Assembly (NCBI RefSeq): GCF_039535095.1
Contig: NZ_BAAAWN010000001.1
Location: 372,001 to 436,000 of the forward strand
From: Arthrobacter ramosus
GTDB lineage: Bacteria; Actinomycetota; Actinomycetes; Actinomycetales; Micrococcaceae
Direction: 5' to 3'
DNA: 64,000 bases
A program made the position numbers and the translations under genes. The notes below the pieces were generated by a model, which was given only the letters and a program-made list of their open reading frames with translations, made no database searches and was not told the origin of the DNA. Shown here piece by piece: positions 17,792-26,332 of this stretch; the stretch's first letter is position 1, and the number at the start of each line of letters is the position of its first letter.

Positions 17792-18703
17792 CTAGAAAAT
17801 CGACCAGCCTGTGCGGGTGGTGAACTCATCCAGGGCGGCAATGCCTGCCAGTGAATTCCCGGATCGTCCCAGGCCGGGGCTCCAGACACAGATGGTGCAT
17901 TTGTTGGGTACCACGGCCACTATGCCGCCACCCACCCCGCTTTTTCCAGGGAGTCCCACGCGGTAGGCGAATTCGCCGGCGGCGTCGTATGTGCCGCACG
18001 TGAGCATCACTGCGTTGATTCTCTTTGTCTGGGACGGGGACAGAAGCGCCGTGCCGTTCCCGCGCAGCCCGTTGTTGGCCAGGAACCTGCTCGCGAGGGC
18101 CAAATCAGTGCAGCTCATTTCAAGCGCGCACTGGTTGATGTATGCCTCGAGGACCGAGTCCACGGGGTTTTCGAGGTTTCCGTAGCTTGCCAGGAAGTGT
18201 GCCAGCGAGGCGTTGCGGTGACTGTTCGCCGCCTCTGAAGCAGCTACCTCGGGGTCGGCGTCGATAGAGTTGTTGCCGCTTTCTTGCCGGAGCAATTCCC
18301 GGACGGGTGATGGCGAGTTGCCCACGATGCTGAGCAGCCTGTCGGTGACAACCAGGGCGCCGGCATTGATGAACGGATTCCGCGGAATTCCGTCTTCGTG
18401 TTCCAGCTGCACCAAGGAATTGAACGGATTGCCGGAGGGCTCCCGGAACACGCGCTTCCAGATCCGGTCGCCATCCCCGGCGAGCACCAGGGCGAGGGCG
18501 TAGACCTTGGAAATGCTTTGGATGGAGAAAGGTACGTCGGCGTCTCCGGAGGAGAACACGTCGCCGCTGGCCGTTGCCACGGAAATGCCGAATTGCCTGG
18601 TATCCACCGCGGCCAGGCTCGGGATGTAGTCTGCAGGCGCTCCCTGGCCGAGCAAGGGCTGAACCGTGCCGACAATGTCGTCAAGGAGATTCTGGAGGTC
18701 CAT
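17792..18703 (-). CDS. glsA: Glutaminase, 303 aa
   Basis: Serine-dependent glutaminase (beta-lactamase-like fold), hydrolysing glutamine to glutamate and ammonia in the cytoplasm. Motifs: FSIQSISKVYAL (catalytic Ser-x-x-Lys), GNPFNS, NPFINAGALVV, and GKSGVGGGIVAVVP near the C-terminus. The length fits the family (about 300 aa). ATG 18703 (MDLQNLLDDIV) is the conserved start; the frame is open upstream with no better signal. It is divergent from a dicarboxylate/amino-acid symporter, which may share regulation. Confidence 0.92.
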   Translation of the reverse strand: MDLQNLLDDIVGTVQPLLGQGAPADYIPSLAAVDTRQFGISVATASGDVFSSGDADVPFSIQSISKVYALALVLAGDGDRIWKRVFREPSGNPFNSLVQLEHEDGIPRNPFINAGALVVTDRLLSIVGNSPSPVRELLRQESGNNSIDADPEVAASEAANSHRNASLAHFLASYGNLENPVDSVLEAYINQCALEMSCTDLALASRFLANNGLRGNGTALLSPSQTKRINAVMLTCGTYDAAGEFAYRVGLPGKSGVGGGIVAVVPNKCTICVWSPGLGRSGNSLAGIAALDEFTTRTGWSIF

Positions 18704-18921
18704 GTTTCTTAGTGCCGTCCTTCGGGGTGTGTCCACCGACTGAGCTGAAGATGCGCGAGCAGCCGTTGCCCTGCCGAGTAGATATCGATGCCGCTCCACT
18801 TTCCCACGCCGCGCTCACAGCCATGAACATTACGCGCACTCTGCCGGCCCGGAGCCCACAGCGTGGGTTCAGGATCTTCGCAGACAAGGAGCAGCATCAC
18901 TGCCACATGATTCCACATTGT

Positions 18922-18935
18922 GAAATTTGAATTTC
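18922..18935. promoter_or_regulatory. Candidate operator between glsA and the symporter gene
   Basis: GAAATT-TG-AATTTC, a perfect 6+6 bp palindrome about 85 bp before the symporter start. It lies in the 315-bp divergent gap 18704-19018, which otherwise shows no clear promoter hexamers or repeats. The regulator is unknown. Confidence 0.35.
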
Positions 18936-19018
18936 CCCTTATGGAATGGTGTGAGCGGGATTACATTGAATTCATCCCCGAAATCGGGGGCTGTTCCCAA
19001 ACTGATTGGTTCAGATCA

Positions 19019-20509
19019 ATGAAGTTCCCAGACTCTGCGGCGCTGAAGGCGAGTTCGGCCCCGCGGAAGAAGAAGCCACTGTACAAGTCGCTCTTCTTCC
19101 AAATTCTGATCGCCGTCGTCGCAGGTGTACTCATCGGCCATTTCTGGCCGAATATCGGGTCCGCCCTCCGGTCACTGGGCGATGGTTTCATTCAACTCAT
19201 CAAGATGATCATCGCTCCGCTGATCTTCCTCGTGATCGTCACGGGAATCTCGGCAGTGGGCGACGTCAAGGCGGTCGGAAGGGTCGGGGTCAAGGCACTC
19301 CTGTACTTCACCGGCGCCACGCTTTTTGCCCTGGTCTTCGGCCTGATCGTGGGAAACCTCGTTCAGCCCGGCGCCGGACTCCACATCGATCCCAGCACGC
19401 TCTCCCAGGATGCGCTGAACGCAAAGACCGGGACGGCGCCGCCCAAGGATGCGGCTTCCTTCCTCCTGGACATCATTCCCACCTCTGTGGCCGGCGCGTT
19501 CGCCAGCAACAGCCTGCTCCAGGTCCTGTTCTTCTCGGTCTTCTTCGGCGCGGCAATCGTCGTCATCGGACGCGAGCGCTGCCTACCGGTCATCAGCCTC
19601 ATGGAAACCGTCCTGGAACTGATCTTCAAGATCATGTCCTGGATCATGAAGGTGGCGCCCATCGGTGCCTTTGGCGCCATGGCGTTCATCATCGGCCAAT
19701 ACGGACTCGACACCCTCGGGACCTATGCGCTCCTGATCGCCTCCTGTTACGGGGCGGCCATTGTCTTCATCGGCCTGCTGTTCCTCGTCGCCTGGAGCTT
19801 CGCCCGGGTGCCCCTATGGCAGTTCCTGAAGTACACCCGTGAGGAATTCCTGCTCGCACTGGGCACGGCATCCACCGAGGCGGTCATGCCCCGCATCATG
19901 ACCAAGCTGACCAACGCCGGTTGCTCCCGGGCCACCACCGGCCTGGTTGTCCCCACGGGCTACTCCTTCAACCTCGACGGCGCCGCGATCTACCTTTCGA
20001 TCTCGCTGTTGTTCCTGGCCCAGGCCTTCGGCCACCACCTCGACCTGGGGCAGCAGTTGGCAGCCCTCGGTGTCCTGCTCCTGACGTCCAAGGGCATGGC
20101 GGGCGTCCCGGGCTCGTCCTTCCTGGCTCTCTCGGCAACGGCCGCTGCACTAGGCATCTTCCCGGTTGCCGGCGTCGCGCTGCTCCTGGGTGCCGACCGC
20201 CTCATGGACTCCATGCGCGTCGTCGTCAACCTCCTCGGCAACTGCGTGGCTACGTTCGTCGTCGCGAAATGGGAAGGCCAGTTCGACCGGTCGGTCATGG
20301 TCCGCGCCTTCAACGGTGAAATCACCAACGAGGATTCCGCCATCATGCTCGGAGCCGAAGACGTCTTCGAGGAACAGGAAATCGAGCGCCTCAGCGAAGG
20401 ACGCGAGCCTTCGCCGAAGTTCCGGGGCGGCCCGAACCCCGACGCGATTCCGCAGTTCGAAATGATCAAACCGGGCCAGCACCGGAGCCCCTCCGTCAGC
20501 CCGGACTAG
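19019..20509 (+). CDS. Dicarboxylate/amino acid:cation symporter (DctA/GltP type), 496 aa
   Basis: DAACS-family inner-membrane symporter for C4-dicarboxylates or glutamate/aspartate. Signatures: GDGFIQLIKMIIAPLIFLVIVTGI, GTASTEAVMP (hairpin HP1), VVPTGYSFNLDGAAIYLS (TM7 NxDG motif) and SKGMAGVPGSSFL (HP2). The Asn/Asp of the TM8 motif (DRLMDSMRVVVNLLGNCVA) is of the C4-dicarboxylate type. ATG 19019 (MKFPDSA) is chosen because the conserved protein begins after it; no ribosome binding site is clear, and the frame is open up to 18920. A 60-residue acidic/polar C-terminal tail is present. It ends at a strong bidirectional terminator. Confidence 0.88.
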   Translation: MKFPDSAALKASSAPRKKKPLYKSLFFQILIAVVAGVLIGHFWPNIGSALRSLGDGFIQLIKMIIAPLIFLVIVTGISAVGDVKAVGRVGVKALLYFTGATLFALVFGLIVGNLVQPGAGLHIDPSTLSQDALNAKTGTAPPKDAASFLLDIIPTSVAGAFASNSLLQVLFFSVFFGAAIVVIGRERCLPVISLMETVLELIFKIMSWIMKVAPIGAFGAMAFIIGQYGLDTLGTYALLIASCYGAAIVFIGLLFLVAWSFARVPLWQFLKYTREEFLLALGTASTEAVMPRIMTKLTNAGCSRATTGLVVPTGYSFNLDGAAIYLSISLLFLAQAFGHHLDLGQQLAALGVLLLTSKGMAGVPGSSFLALSATAAALGIFPVAGVALLLGADRLMDSMRVVVNLLGNCVATFVVAKWEGQFDRSVMVRAFNGEITNEDSAIMLGAEDVFEEQEIERLSEGREPSPKFRGGPNPDAIPQFEMIKPGQHRSPSVSPD

Positions 20510-20527
20510 GCACCACGCACCATCCCA

Positions 20528-20564
20528 GTTGATCGCCCCACGGCGCCGCCGTGGGGCGATCAAC
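20528..20564. terminator. Bidirectional terminator
   Basis: GTTGATCGCCCCACGGC (20528-20544), loop GCC, GCCGTGGGGCGATCAAC (20548-20564): perfect 17-bp arms between the convergent symporter gene and the sterol-carrier-family gene. Short A/T stretches flank it. Confidence 0.85.
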
Positions 20565-20575
20565 CATTTAAACGC

Positions 20576-20962
20576 TCAGAGCAGCGGCAGCAGCTCCGAC
20601 AAATCCGCGCGCAGGCCCGACGCGGCTACCCGGCCGGCGTCGACGGCGGCGGACCACTCCAAGCGGCCGGTTACCATCTCCAGCCAAGTGGCGGCGTCGC
20701 ACTCTATGACGTTCGGCGGGGTGCCGCGCGTATGCCGGGGTCCCTCCACGCACTGGGTGACCCCGAAAGGCGGCACCCTGACTTCAACCGAGTTGCCGGG
20801 GGCGCGGGCGGTGAGTTCCTCCAGCGAGTAACGCACCGCGGTGGCCAGCACAGTGCGCGACGGCGGCGTCCCGTGCCCGACTTCTTGCCCGACGGCGGCC
20901 TGCCATGCGGCCAGTGCCGCGCGGCCTTCCTCAAGGTCGATCCGGCGTCGTGCAATTGCCAT
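20576..20962 (-). CDS. Sterol carrier family protein (SCP-2/MDMPI-like), 128 aa
   Basis: A small protein typical of actinobacteria and usually named sterol carrier family protein: MAIARRRIDLEEGRAALAAW, RYSLEELTARAPGNSVEVRVPPFG, then IECDAATWLEMVTGRLEW, the SCP2-like core. It probably binds a hydrophobic ligand, and no catalytic residues are visible. ATG 20962 begins the conserved sequence; the open frame further upstream overlaps the asparaginase gene. It follows that gene after 16 nt, so the two are probably co-transcribed. Confidence 0.75.
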   Translation of the reverse strand: MAIARRRIDLEEGRAALAAWQAAVGQEVGHGTPPSRTVLATAVRYSLEELTARAPGNSVEVRVPPFGVTQCVEGPRHTRGTPPNVIECDAATWLEMVTGRLEWSAAVDAGRVAASGLRADLSELLPLL

Positions 20963-20978
20963 AGTTCGCCAGTTCCAA

Positions 20979-21995
20979 TCAGTCCAGCAGCGCCGAAACG
21001 GCGTGGCCCAGGCGGATCCTGCCGACCGAGTGGCCACCACCGAGGACGGGCTCCACGACCTTTTCGAGCACGCTCGAGACACCGGGAATATCGACGGCGC
21101 CGGCAACCGCGAGAAGCGTGAGTCCAACCAGGGTGGCTGCGCGGGGGTTCCCGTCCAGGATCTTCACTGCGACAGAGGCGCCTGTGGGGGTTGCCAGGAC
21201 CAGGACACCTTCGGCTCCGCCCTTGGCAAGCACTTCGAGTTCGTCCATGACGATGGTGTTCGCCTCGCCGCGGCCTTGCACTGCCCACGGGTAGTCCAGC
21301 ATGGATGTGGCAATGGTTGCCGCGCGGGCGTTGGAGCTCTGGTCCCGCGGGGCCTGTGCCAGGCGCGAGTACGCCCGCGCCAGCCCGGTCAGGGAAAGCG
21401 CGGCGACGGGTGCTCCGCATCCATCAATGCCGAGGTGGGCGATTTTCTCGCCGCTGTATTCCTCGATGACGGTCCGCACGCGCTGTTGCAAGGGATGGTT
21501 GGGCTCCAGGTAACTGTGCGTGTCCCAACCGTTCTCGGTGCAGGCCCACAGGAACGCAGCGTGCTTGCCTGAACAATTGGAAGCCAACTTGGACTTGCCG
21601 TGCTCGGAACGGATCAACCAATTGCGGGCAACTTCGTCCTGCGGCCACACCGACGGGCATTGCAACTGTTCTTCCCGGACGCCTGCCGCTTTCAGCATGC
21701 CTTCCACCACGTCCATGTGATCCAGCGAGCCCACATGGCTGGCACACGCCAAAGCCACCTGGGCGCCGCGCAGGGGCACCCCCGACTGCATCGAAGCTAG
21801 AGCTTGGAAAGGCTTGAGCGCAGAGCGGGCGTAGATGGGCGTCGTGATGTCGCCGAGCTGGGTCACCACCGCGCCGTCACCGGAAAGAACCACTGCGGAA
21901 CCGATATGGCGCGATTCGATGAAGCCGCTGCGTTCGATCACTGCCAGCTCGACGGCGGACTCAACGCTAAAGGTTTCATGCGAACTCAAGGGCAT
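20979..21995 (-). CDS. Asparaginase (Rhizobium etli-type family), 338 aa
   Basis: Belongs to the asparaginase family with a beta-lactamase-like fold, distinct from E. coli AnsA/AnsB. Conserved features are SALKPFQA (Ser-x-x-Lys), CASHVGSLDHMDVVEGML, NCSGKHAAFLWAC, GIDGCGAPV and the GEANTIVMDE loop. It should hydrolyse asparagine to aspartate and ammonia in the cytoplasm. It fits a local theme of amide-nitrogen use with glutaminase and the symporter. The start ATG 21995 is the first Met of the frame. Confidence 0.85.
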   Translation of the reverse strand: MPLSSHETFSVESAVELAVIERSGFIESRHIGSAVVLSGDGAVVTQLGDITTPIYARSALKPFQALASMQSGVPLRGAQVALACASHVGSLDHMDVVEGMLKAAGVREEQLQCPSVWPQDEVARNWLIRSEHGKSKLASNCSGKHAAFLWACTENGWDTHSYLEPNHPLQQRVRTVIEEYSGEKIAHLGIDGCGAPVAALSLTGLARAYSRLAQAPRDQSSNARAATIATSMLDYPWAVQGRGEANTIVMDELEVLAKGGAEGVLVLATPTGASVAVKILDGNPRAATLVGLTLLAVAGAVDIPGVSSVLEKVVEPVLGGGHSVGRIRLGHAVSALLD

Positions 21996-22031
21996 GATGC
22001 AAGTCTAGGGCGAAGGAACCACCTTCCCGGG

Positions 22032-23609
22032 CTACTCCACGGTCACCATAACGGACTGCCATCCCGAGGCGCCGTCAGGCACGGGACCCGCCCGCTTTTC
22101 AGTCTGCAGTTCGCCGGTTCCGTCCGTGGCCCGGACCTTGATGTAGTGGGGTCCCGGAGTGGCGTCCCAAGTGAAGGACCACTGCCGCCACGTGACGACA
22201 GATGCCTCCGCGGCGAGGGTGGCTTCGGCCCATGGGCCGTTGTCTATCTGGACCTCCACCTTCTTGATGCCACGGGTCTGGGCCCAGGCCGTGCCGCCCA
22301 AGGCGACCCTGCCGGCAGGCACTTTGGCGAAGGACTTGGGAACTTCAAGCCGGGCCATGGTCTTGATGGGACCCCGCTCGGACCAGCCGCGGGTGGTCCA
22401 GTAGGCCTTGTTGTCGGCGAATCGGGTGACTTCCAGGTCCACCACCCATTTGGTCGCGGAGACGAAGCCGTAAAGACCCGGAACCACCATGCGCACGGGG
22501 TAGCCGTGTTCCAGCGGGAGGGGTTCGCCGTTCATGCCGATGGCCAGGATGGCGTCCCGGCCATCTTGGAGCACTTCCAGCGGAGTGGAGGCGCTGAAGC
22601 CGTCGATCGAGGTGGAGAGGATCATGTCCGCTCCGGTTTTGGGACGCGCTTGTTTGAGTGCGTCGCGGATGGGCATGCCCAGCCATTTGGCGTTGCCGGC
22701 CAGGTTTCCGCCCACGGGGTTGGACACGCAGGTGAGCGACACATGGGTTTCGATCAGTTGGGCGTCGAGCAGATCCTGAAAGGTCAGCCGGACCTCTTGT
22801 TCCACCAGCCCGTGGATCCTCAGCTCCCAATCCTGGGCGTTGATCTCCGGCACGCTGAGGGCGGTGTCGATCCTGTAGAAGTCCTTGGCCAGGGTGAGCC
22901 AGGGGGTGACTCCCGGCGTCGGGGACTGGACGCCCGCGGGGACGGGAGCAGCCGGCCGGGCCGGAGCCGGGAGTTTCAACGAATCCCGTGCCTTGGCCAC
23001 ATTGCTGCGTGCGGCACTCAGGAACCGACCGCCGCCGGCTGCGATGGCCGCTGCGGCAACGGTGATACCCGTGGCGGCGAAGAAAGTTCGGCGCGTCGTG
23101 GCGGGACGTTCGATGCCTTTGGCCGCGGTGTCCGCAGGGGCTTCCGGGAAGGACCTCAGCCGCCAGAGCCGCGCCACCAAGAGACGGAGGACAATGAGCC
23201 CAGCCACAGTGCCGATCAGGCTCGGTATGGAATCCACGGGCTTCACGCTGGCCCGGGTCACCACGGCAGCCACAATCACCGCACCCATGCCGAGAACGCC
23301 CAATACACCGAGGGCCCAGTTGCGGAAGGCCACGACGCCCAGCACGCAAGCCAGCGCGAAGATGGTCAGGCCCATGCCCACAAACAGAGCGGCCTTGTCA
23401 TTGGTGCCGAACGTGGTCACGGCAAAGTCCTTCATCCACGGCGGCGTGAAGTCGATGAACGTGGACCCCAGCGCAATAACAGGAGTAGCCCGGGCCGTAA
23501 AGAAGGCGCCGATCAGTTCCGCAACGGAAAGTACGACGGCGGCAGCGGCCACCCCGGCCAGTGCAGCCAATGCGGTGGGTCCCCTGAGCCAGTTCCTGAG
23601 CTTGTTCAT
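22032..23609 (-). CDS. Membrane-anchored molybdopterin oxidoreductase (sulfite oxidase fold), 525 aa
   Basis: The N-terminal half (residues 1-150) has about four to five hydrophobic helices. TTRRTFFAATGITVAAAAIA (about residues 171-190) follows, a twin-arginine-like segment leading the catalytic part to the outer face. The sulfite oxidase/YedY-type molybdopterin domain runs from about 225 to 420, with the Mo-ligand Cys in SLTCVSNPVGGNL and DGFSAS. The C-terminal immunoglobulin-like Mo-co dimerisation domain (about 425-525) includes GGTAWAQTRGIKKVEVQIDNGPW. The electron acceptor and substrate are unknown. It needs the cofactor that the xdh-linked genes help to mature. Confidence 0.85.
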   Translation of the reverse strand: MNKLRNWLRGPTALAALAGVAAAAVVLSVAELIGAFFTARATPVIALGSTFIDFTPPWMKDFAVTTFGTNDKAALFVGMGLTIFALACVLGVVAFRNWALGVLGVLGMGAVIVAAVVTRASVKPVDSIPSLIGTVAGLIVLRLLVARLWRLRSFPEAPADTAAKGIERPATTRRTFFAATGITVAAAAIAAGGGRFLSAARSNVAKARDSLKLPAPARPAAPVPAGVQSPTPGVTPWLTLAKDFYRIDTALSVPEINAQDWELRIHGLVEQEVRLTFQDLLDAQLIETHVSLTCVSNPVGGNLAGNAKWLGMPIRDALKQARPKTGADMILSTSIDGFSASTPLEVLQDGRDAILAIGMNGEPLPLEHGYPVRMVVPGLYGFVSATKWVVDLEVTRFADNKAYWTTRGWSERGPIKTMARLEVPKSFAKVPAGRVALGGTAWAQTRGIKKVEVQIDNGPWAEATLAAEASVVTWRQWSFTWDATPGPHYIKVRATDGTGELQTEKRAGPVPDGASGWQSVMVTVE

Positions 23610-23640
23610 GCAGGTTGTTCGTAGCCGGAGGTCTCCGAGA

Positions 23641-24022
23641 TGGGTTGGACATGCTCAGCGTCGGAGATGGGGAGTGGGCATATCAGCGTTATGTCCATTG
23701 CTCATGGCCAAGGGTGGGCATGCTCCGTCCTGGTCCCGCGGTCTGGGTTGGACATGCCCTGCGCTGGGGGTGGGGTATGGACATGCCCTGCGTTGGAGGT
23801 GCGGTACGGACATGCCCTGCGTTGATGCTCAGGAGTGGGCATATCACTGTCATGTCCATCGCTCATGGCCAGGGGTGGGCATGCTCCGTCTTGGTCCCGC
23901 GGTGTGGGTTGGACATGCTCCCTCTTGGCTGTCAGGAATGGGCATATCACTGTTATGTCCATTGCTCGTTACGAAGGGTGGGCATGCTCCCTCTTGGTCC
24001 CGCGGTGTGGGTGGGCATGTCC
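23641..24022. repeat. R1 repeat array A
   Basis: Three copies of a roughly 85-bp unit (starting about 23673, 23832, 23936). Each has a hairpin TGGGCATA-7 nt-TATGTCCA (23675-23697, 23836-23858, 23939-23961), then GCTCATGGCC, GGGTGGGCATGCTC and TGGTCCCGCGGT. Between copies 1 and 2 lie three 29-bp repeats of GGACATGCCCTGCG. GGACATG or GGGCATG occurs a dozen or more times. The array fills the divergent gap 23610-24075 between the sulfite-oxidase-fold gene and purD and has no convincing coding potential. Confidence 0.88.
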
Positions 24023-24075
24023 AATGGTGGAGACAGCTTAGGAGCCTGCCCCCGCACAAAGTACCCTTGAAGACT

Positions 24076-25386
24076 GTGAAGGTACTCGTCATTGGCCCCG
24101 GGGGCCGCGAACACGCAATTGTCCGCTCCTTGCTCAAGGATCCCAACGTTTCCGAGGTCCATGCGGCTCCGGGAAACGCGGGCATCGCCAAGCTGGTCCC
24201 CACGTACGCGATCGACGGGAACAACCCCGGCGCCGTCGCTGCGCTTGCGACAAAGTTGGCGGTTGACCTGGTTGTGGTCGGCCCTGAAGCCCCACTCGCG
24301 GCGGGCGTATCCGACGCTGTCCGCGAAACCGGCATTCCGGTGTTTGGCCCGAGCAAGGCCGCGGCGCAGCTCGAAGCCTCCAAAGCGTTCGCCAAGGAAG
24401 TCATGGCCGAGGCCGGCGTGCCCACCGCCATGGCCCGCGTGGCAACAAACGCTGCAGAGGCAGCTGACGCACTGGACACTTTCGGCGCTCCGCATGTCGT
24501 CAAGGATGACGGACTGGCCGCCGGCAAGGGCGTCGTGGTCACCAATGACCGCGAGGAAGCACTCGCCCACGCTCAGGCTTGTTTCGACGCTGGCGGAACC
24601 GTGGTGATCGAGGAGTTCCTGGACGGACCCGAGGTCTCCCTGTTCGTCCTGTGCGATGGCCGCACCACGGTGCCGCTGTCCCCGGCACAGGACTTCAAGC
24701 GGATTTTCGACAATGACGAAGGCCCCAACACCGGTGGCATGGGCGCCTACACCCCGCTCGAGTGGGCGCCTGAAGGCCTGGTGCAGGAAGTCATCGACCG
24801 GGTGGCCCAGCCGACCGTGGACGAGATGGCCAGCCGCGGAACTCCGTTCGTCGGCGTCCTCTACTGCGGCCTGGCCCTGACTTCCCGCGGCACGCGCGTC
24901 ATCGAATTCAACGTCCGTTTCGGCGATCCCGAAACCCAGGCGGTCCTGGCCCGGCTCAAGACCCCGCTCGGCGCACTCATGCTGGCAGCCGCCAAGGGCG
25001 AACTGGACCAGGCTGAAGAGCTGCGCTGGTCGAAGGAGTCGGCCGTCGCCGTCGTCGTTGCCGCCGAAAACTACCCGGACACTCCCCGCACGGGGGACCG
25101 CATCCGCGGCCTGAACAAGGTTGACGCGCTGGAAGGCGTCCACGTCATCCACGCCGGCACCAAGCTGGACGAAGAAGGCCGTCTTGTTTCCGCCGGCGGC
25201 CGCGTGCTGGCGGTTGTCGCGCTGGGCACCGACCTCGTGGAGGCCCGCGAGCGGGCTTACGACGGCGTGGAGCTGGTCCAGCTCGACGGCGGACAGTTCC
25301 GTACCGATATCGCCGGCAAGGCAGCCCGCGGCGAGATCCACGTGGTCTCCCCGGCCACCGGCTCCATCCCGAATGTGAAGGCCTGA
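24076..25386 (+). CDS. purD: Phosphoribosylamine-glycine ligase (GAR synthetase), 436 aa
   Basis: ATP-grasp enzyme for the second step of de novo purine synthesis. Family marks: KVLVIGPGGREHAIV at the N-terminus, VVGPEAPLAAGVSD, VKDDGLAAGKGVVV (ATP-grasp), GPNTGGMGAYTP, and RVIEFNVRFGDPETQ. GTG 24076 starts the conserved protein; a TTG lies three codons earlier. No ribosome binding site is visible, and a TACCCT box (24062-24067) is placed so that the mRNA could begin at the GTG (leaderless). purC follows after 3 nt. The R1 array A lies directly upstream. Confidence 0.93.
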   Translation: MKVLVIGPGGREHAIVRSLLKDPNVSEVHAAPGNAGIAKLVPTYAIDGNNPGAVAALATKLAVDLVVVGPEAPLAAGVSDAVRETGIPVFGPSKAAAQLEASKAFAKEVMAEAGVPTAMARVATNAAEAADALDTFGAPHVVKDDGLAAGKGVVVTNDREEALAHAQACFDAGGTVVIEEFLDGPEVSLFVLCDGRTTVPLSPAQDFKRIFDNDEGPNTGGMGAYTPLEWAPEGLVQEVIDRVAQPTVDEMASRGTPFVGVLYCGLALTSRGTRVIEFNVRFGDPETQAVLARLKTPLGALMLAAAKGELDQAEELRWSKESAVAVVVAAENYPDTPRTGDRIRGLNKVDALEGVHVIHAGTKLDEEGRLVSAGGRVLAVVALGTDLVEARERAYDGVELVQLDGGQFRTDIAGKAARGEIHVVSPATGSIPNVKA

Positions 25387-25389
25387 ACC

Positions 25390-26325
25390 ATGCCTGAAAA
25401 CAACGCAAACGGCCTGCAGACCGAAACCCTCGACCTCCCGGGGTGGAAGCACTTCTACTCGGGCAAAGTCCGCGACCTCTACGTCCCGGCAGATGATCTC
25501 AGCGGGGCCGAATCCGGCCAGGACCGTGTCCTGGTAGTGGCAAGCGACCGCATCAGCGCCTACGACCACGTCTTGAGCAGCGAGATCCCGGACAAGGGCC
25601 GGGTCCTCACTCAATTGAGCCTGTGGTGGTTCGAGCAGCTTGGCGTGGAGCACCACGTCCTGGCGTCCACGGTCGCCGAGGGTGTGCCCGCAGAAGTTGA
25701 GGGCCGCGCGATGATCTGCAAACGGCTGGAGATGTTCCCCGTGGAATGCATCGCCCGCGGGTATCTCACGGGTTCCGGCCTGGCCGAGTACCGCCAATCG
25801 GGCACCGTCTGCGACATCCCCTTGCCCGAAGGCCTGGTTGACGGCTCGCGCCTCGGGCACGCTATCTTCACGCCTTCTGCCAAGGCTGAAGTCGGCGAGC
25901 ACGACGAGAACATCACCTACGACGACGTCGTCGCGATGGTGGGCGACGATATCGCCGCACGCCTGAGCGAACTCACGTTGAAGATCTACACCCGCGCGGA
26001 AGAGATCGCCCGTGGCCGCGGCATCATCCTGGCCGACACGAAGGTTGAGTTCGGCATCGATGTCAACACAGGTGTCATTACCCTGGGCGATGAGGTCCTG
26101 ACTCCGGATTCCTCACGTTTCTGGGACGCGTCCACCTACGAGCCGGGCAAGGCGCAGCCATCGTTCGACAAGCAGTTTGTGCGTGACTGGCTGACCTCTG
26201 CGGAGTCGGGCTGGGACCGCTCGAGTGACACCCCGCCGCCCGCGCTGCCGGCCGACGTCGTGGAGAAGACGCGCACCCGCTACGTGGAAGCCTACGAGAA
26301 GCTGACCGGCCGGACTTTCGTCTGA
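25390..26325 (+). CDS. purC: SAICAR synthase, 311 aa
   Basis: Phosphoribosylaminoimidazole-succinocarboxamide synthase, de novo purine pathway, cytoplasmic. Motifs: WKHFYSGKVRDLY at the N-terminus, SDRISAYDHVL, VECIARGYLTGSG, LADTKVEFG and DSSRFWD. The length of about 310 residues is the larger type common in actinobacteria. It starts 3 nt after purD, so translation is coupled. It ends 8 nt from the stop of the convergent XRE-TPR gene, with no hairpin between. Confidence 0.93.
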   Translation: MPENNANGLQTETLDLPGWKHFYSGKVRDLYVPADDLSGAESGQDRVLVVASDRISAYDHVLSSEIPDKGRVLTQLSLWWFEQLGVEHHVLASTVAEGVPAEVEGRAMICKRLEMFPVECIARGYLTGSGLAEYRQSGTVCDIPLPEGLVDGSRLGHAIFTPSAKAEVGEHDENITYDDVVAMVGDDIAARLSELTLKIYTRAEEIARGRGIILADTKVEFGIDVNTGVITLGDEVLTPDSSRFWDASTYEPGKAQPSFDKQFVRDWLTSAESGWDRSSDTPPPALPADVVEKTRTRYVEAYEKLTGRTFV

Positions 26326-26332
26326 CTCGTCA

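Noticed and set aside
20963..21127. Longer start for the sterol-carrier-family gene
   Set aside because: The extra N-terminal residues come from overlap with asparaginase and are Ser/Arg/Trp-rich shadow. The family's usual MAIARRRID start lies at 20962.
23615..24070. Open frames across repeat array A (for example 151 codons rich in GHAPSW/GWACSVLVP)
   Set aside because: They follow the repeat rather than a protein pattern, occur in several frames and both strands, and have no start signals.
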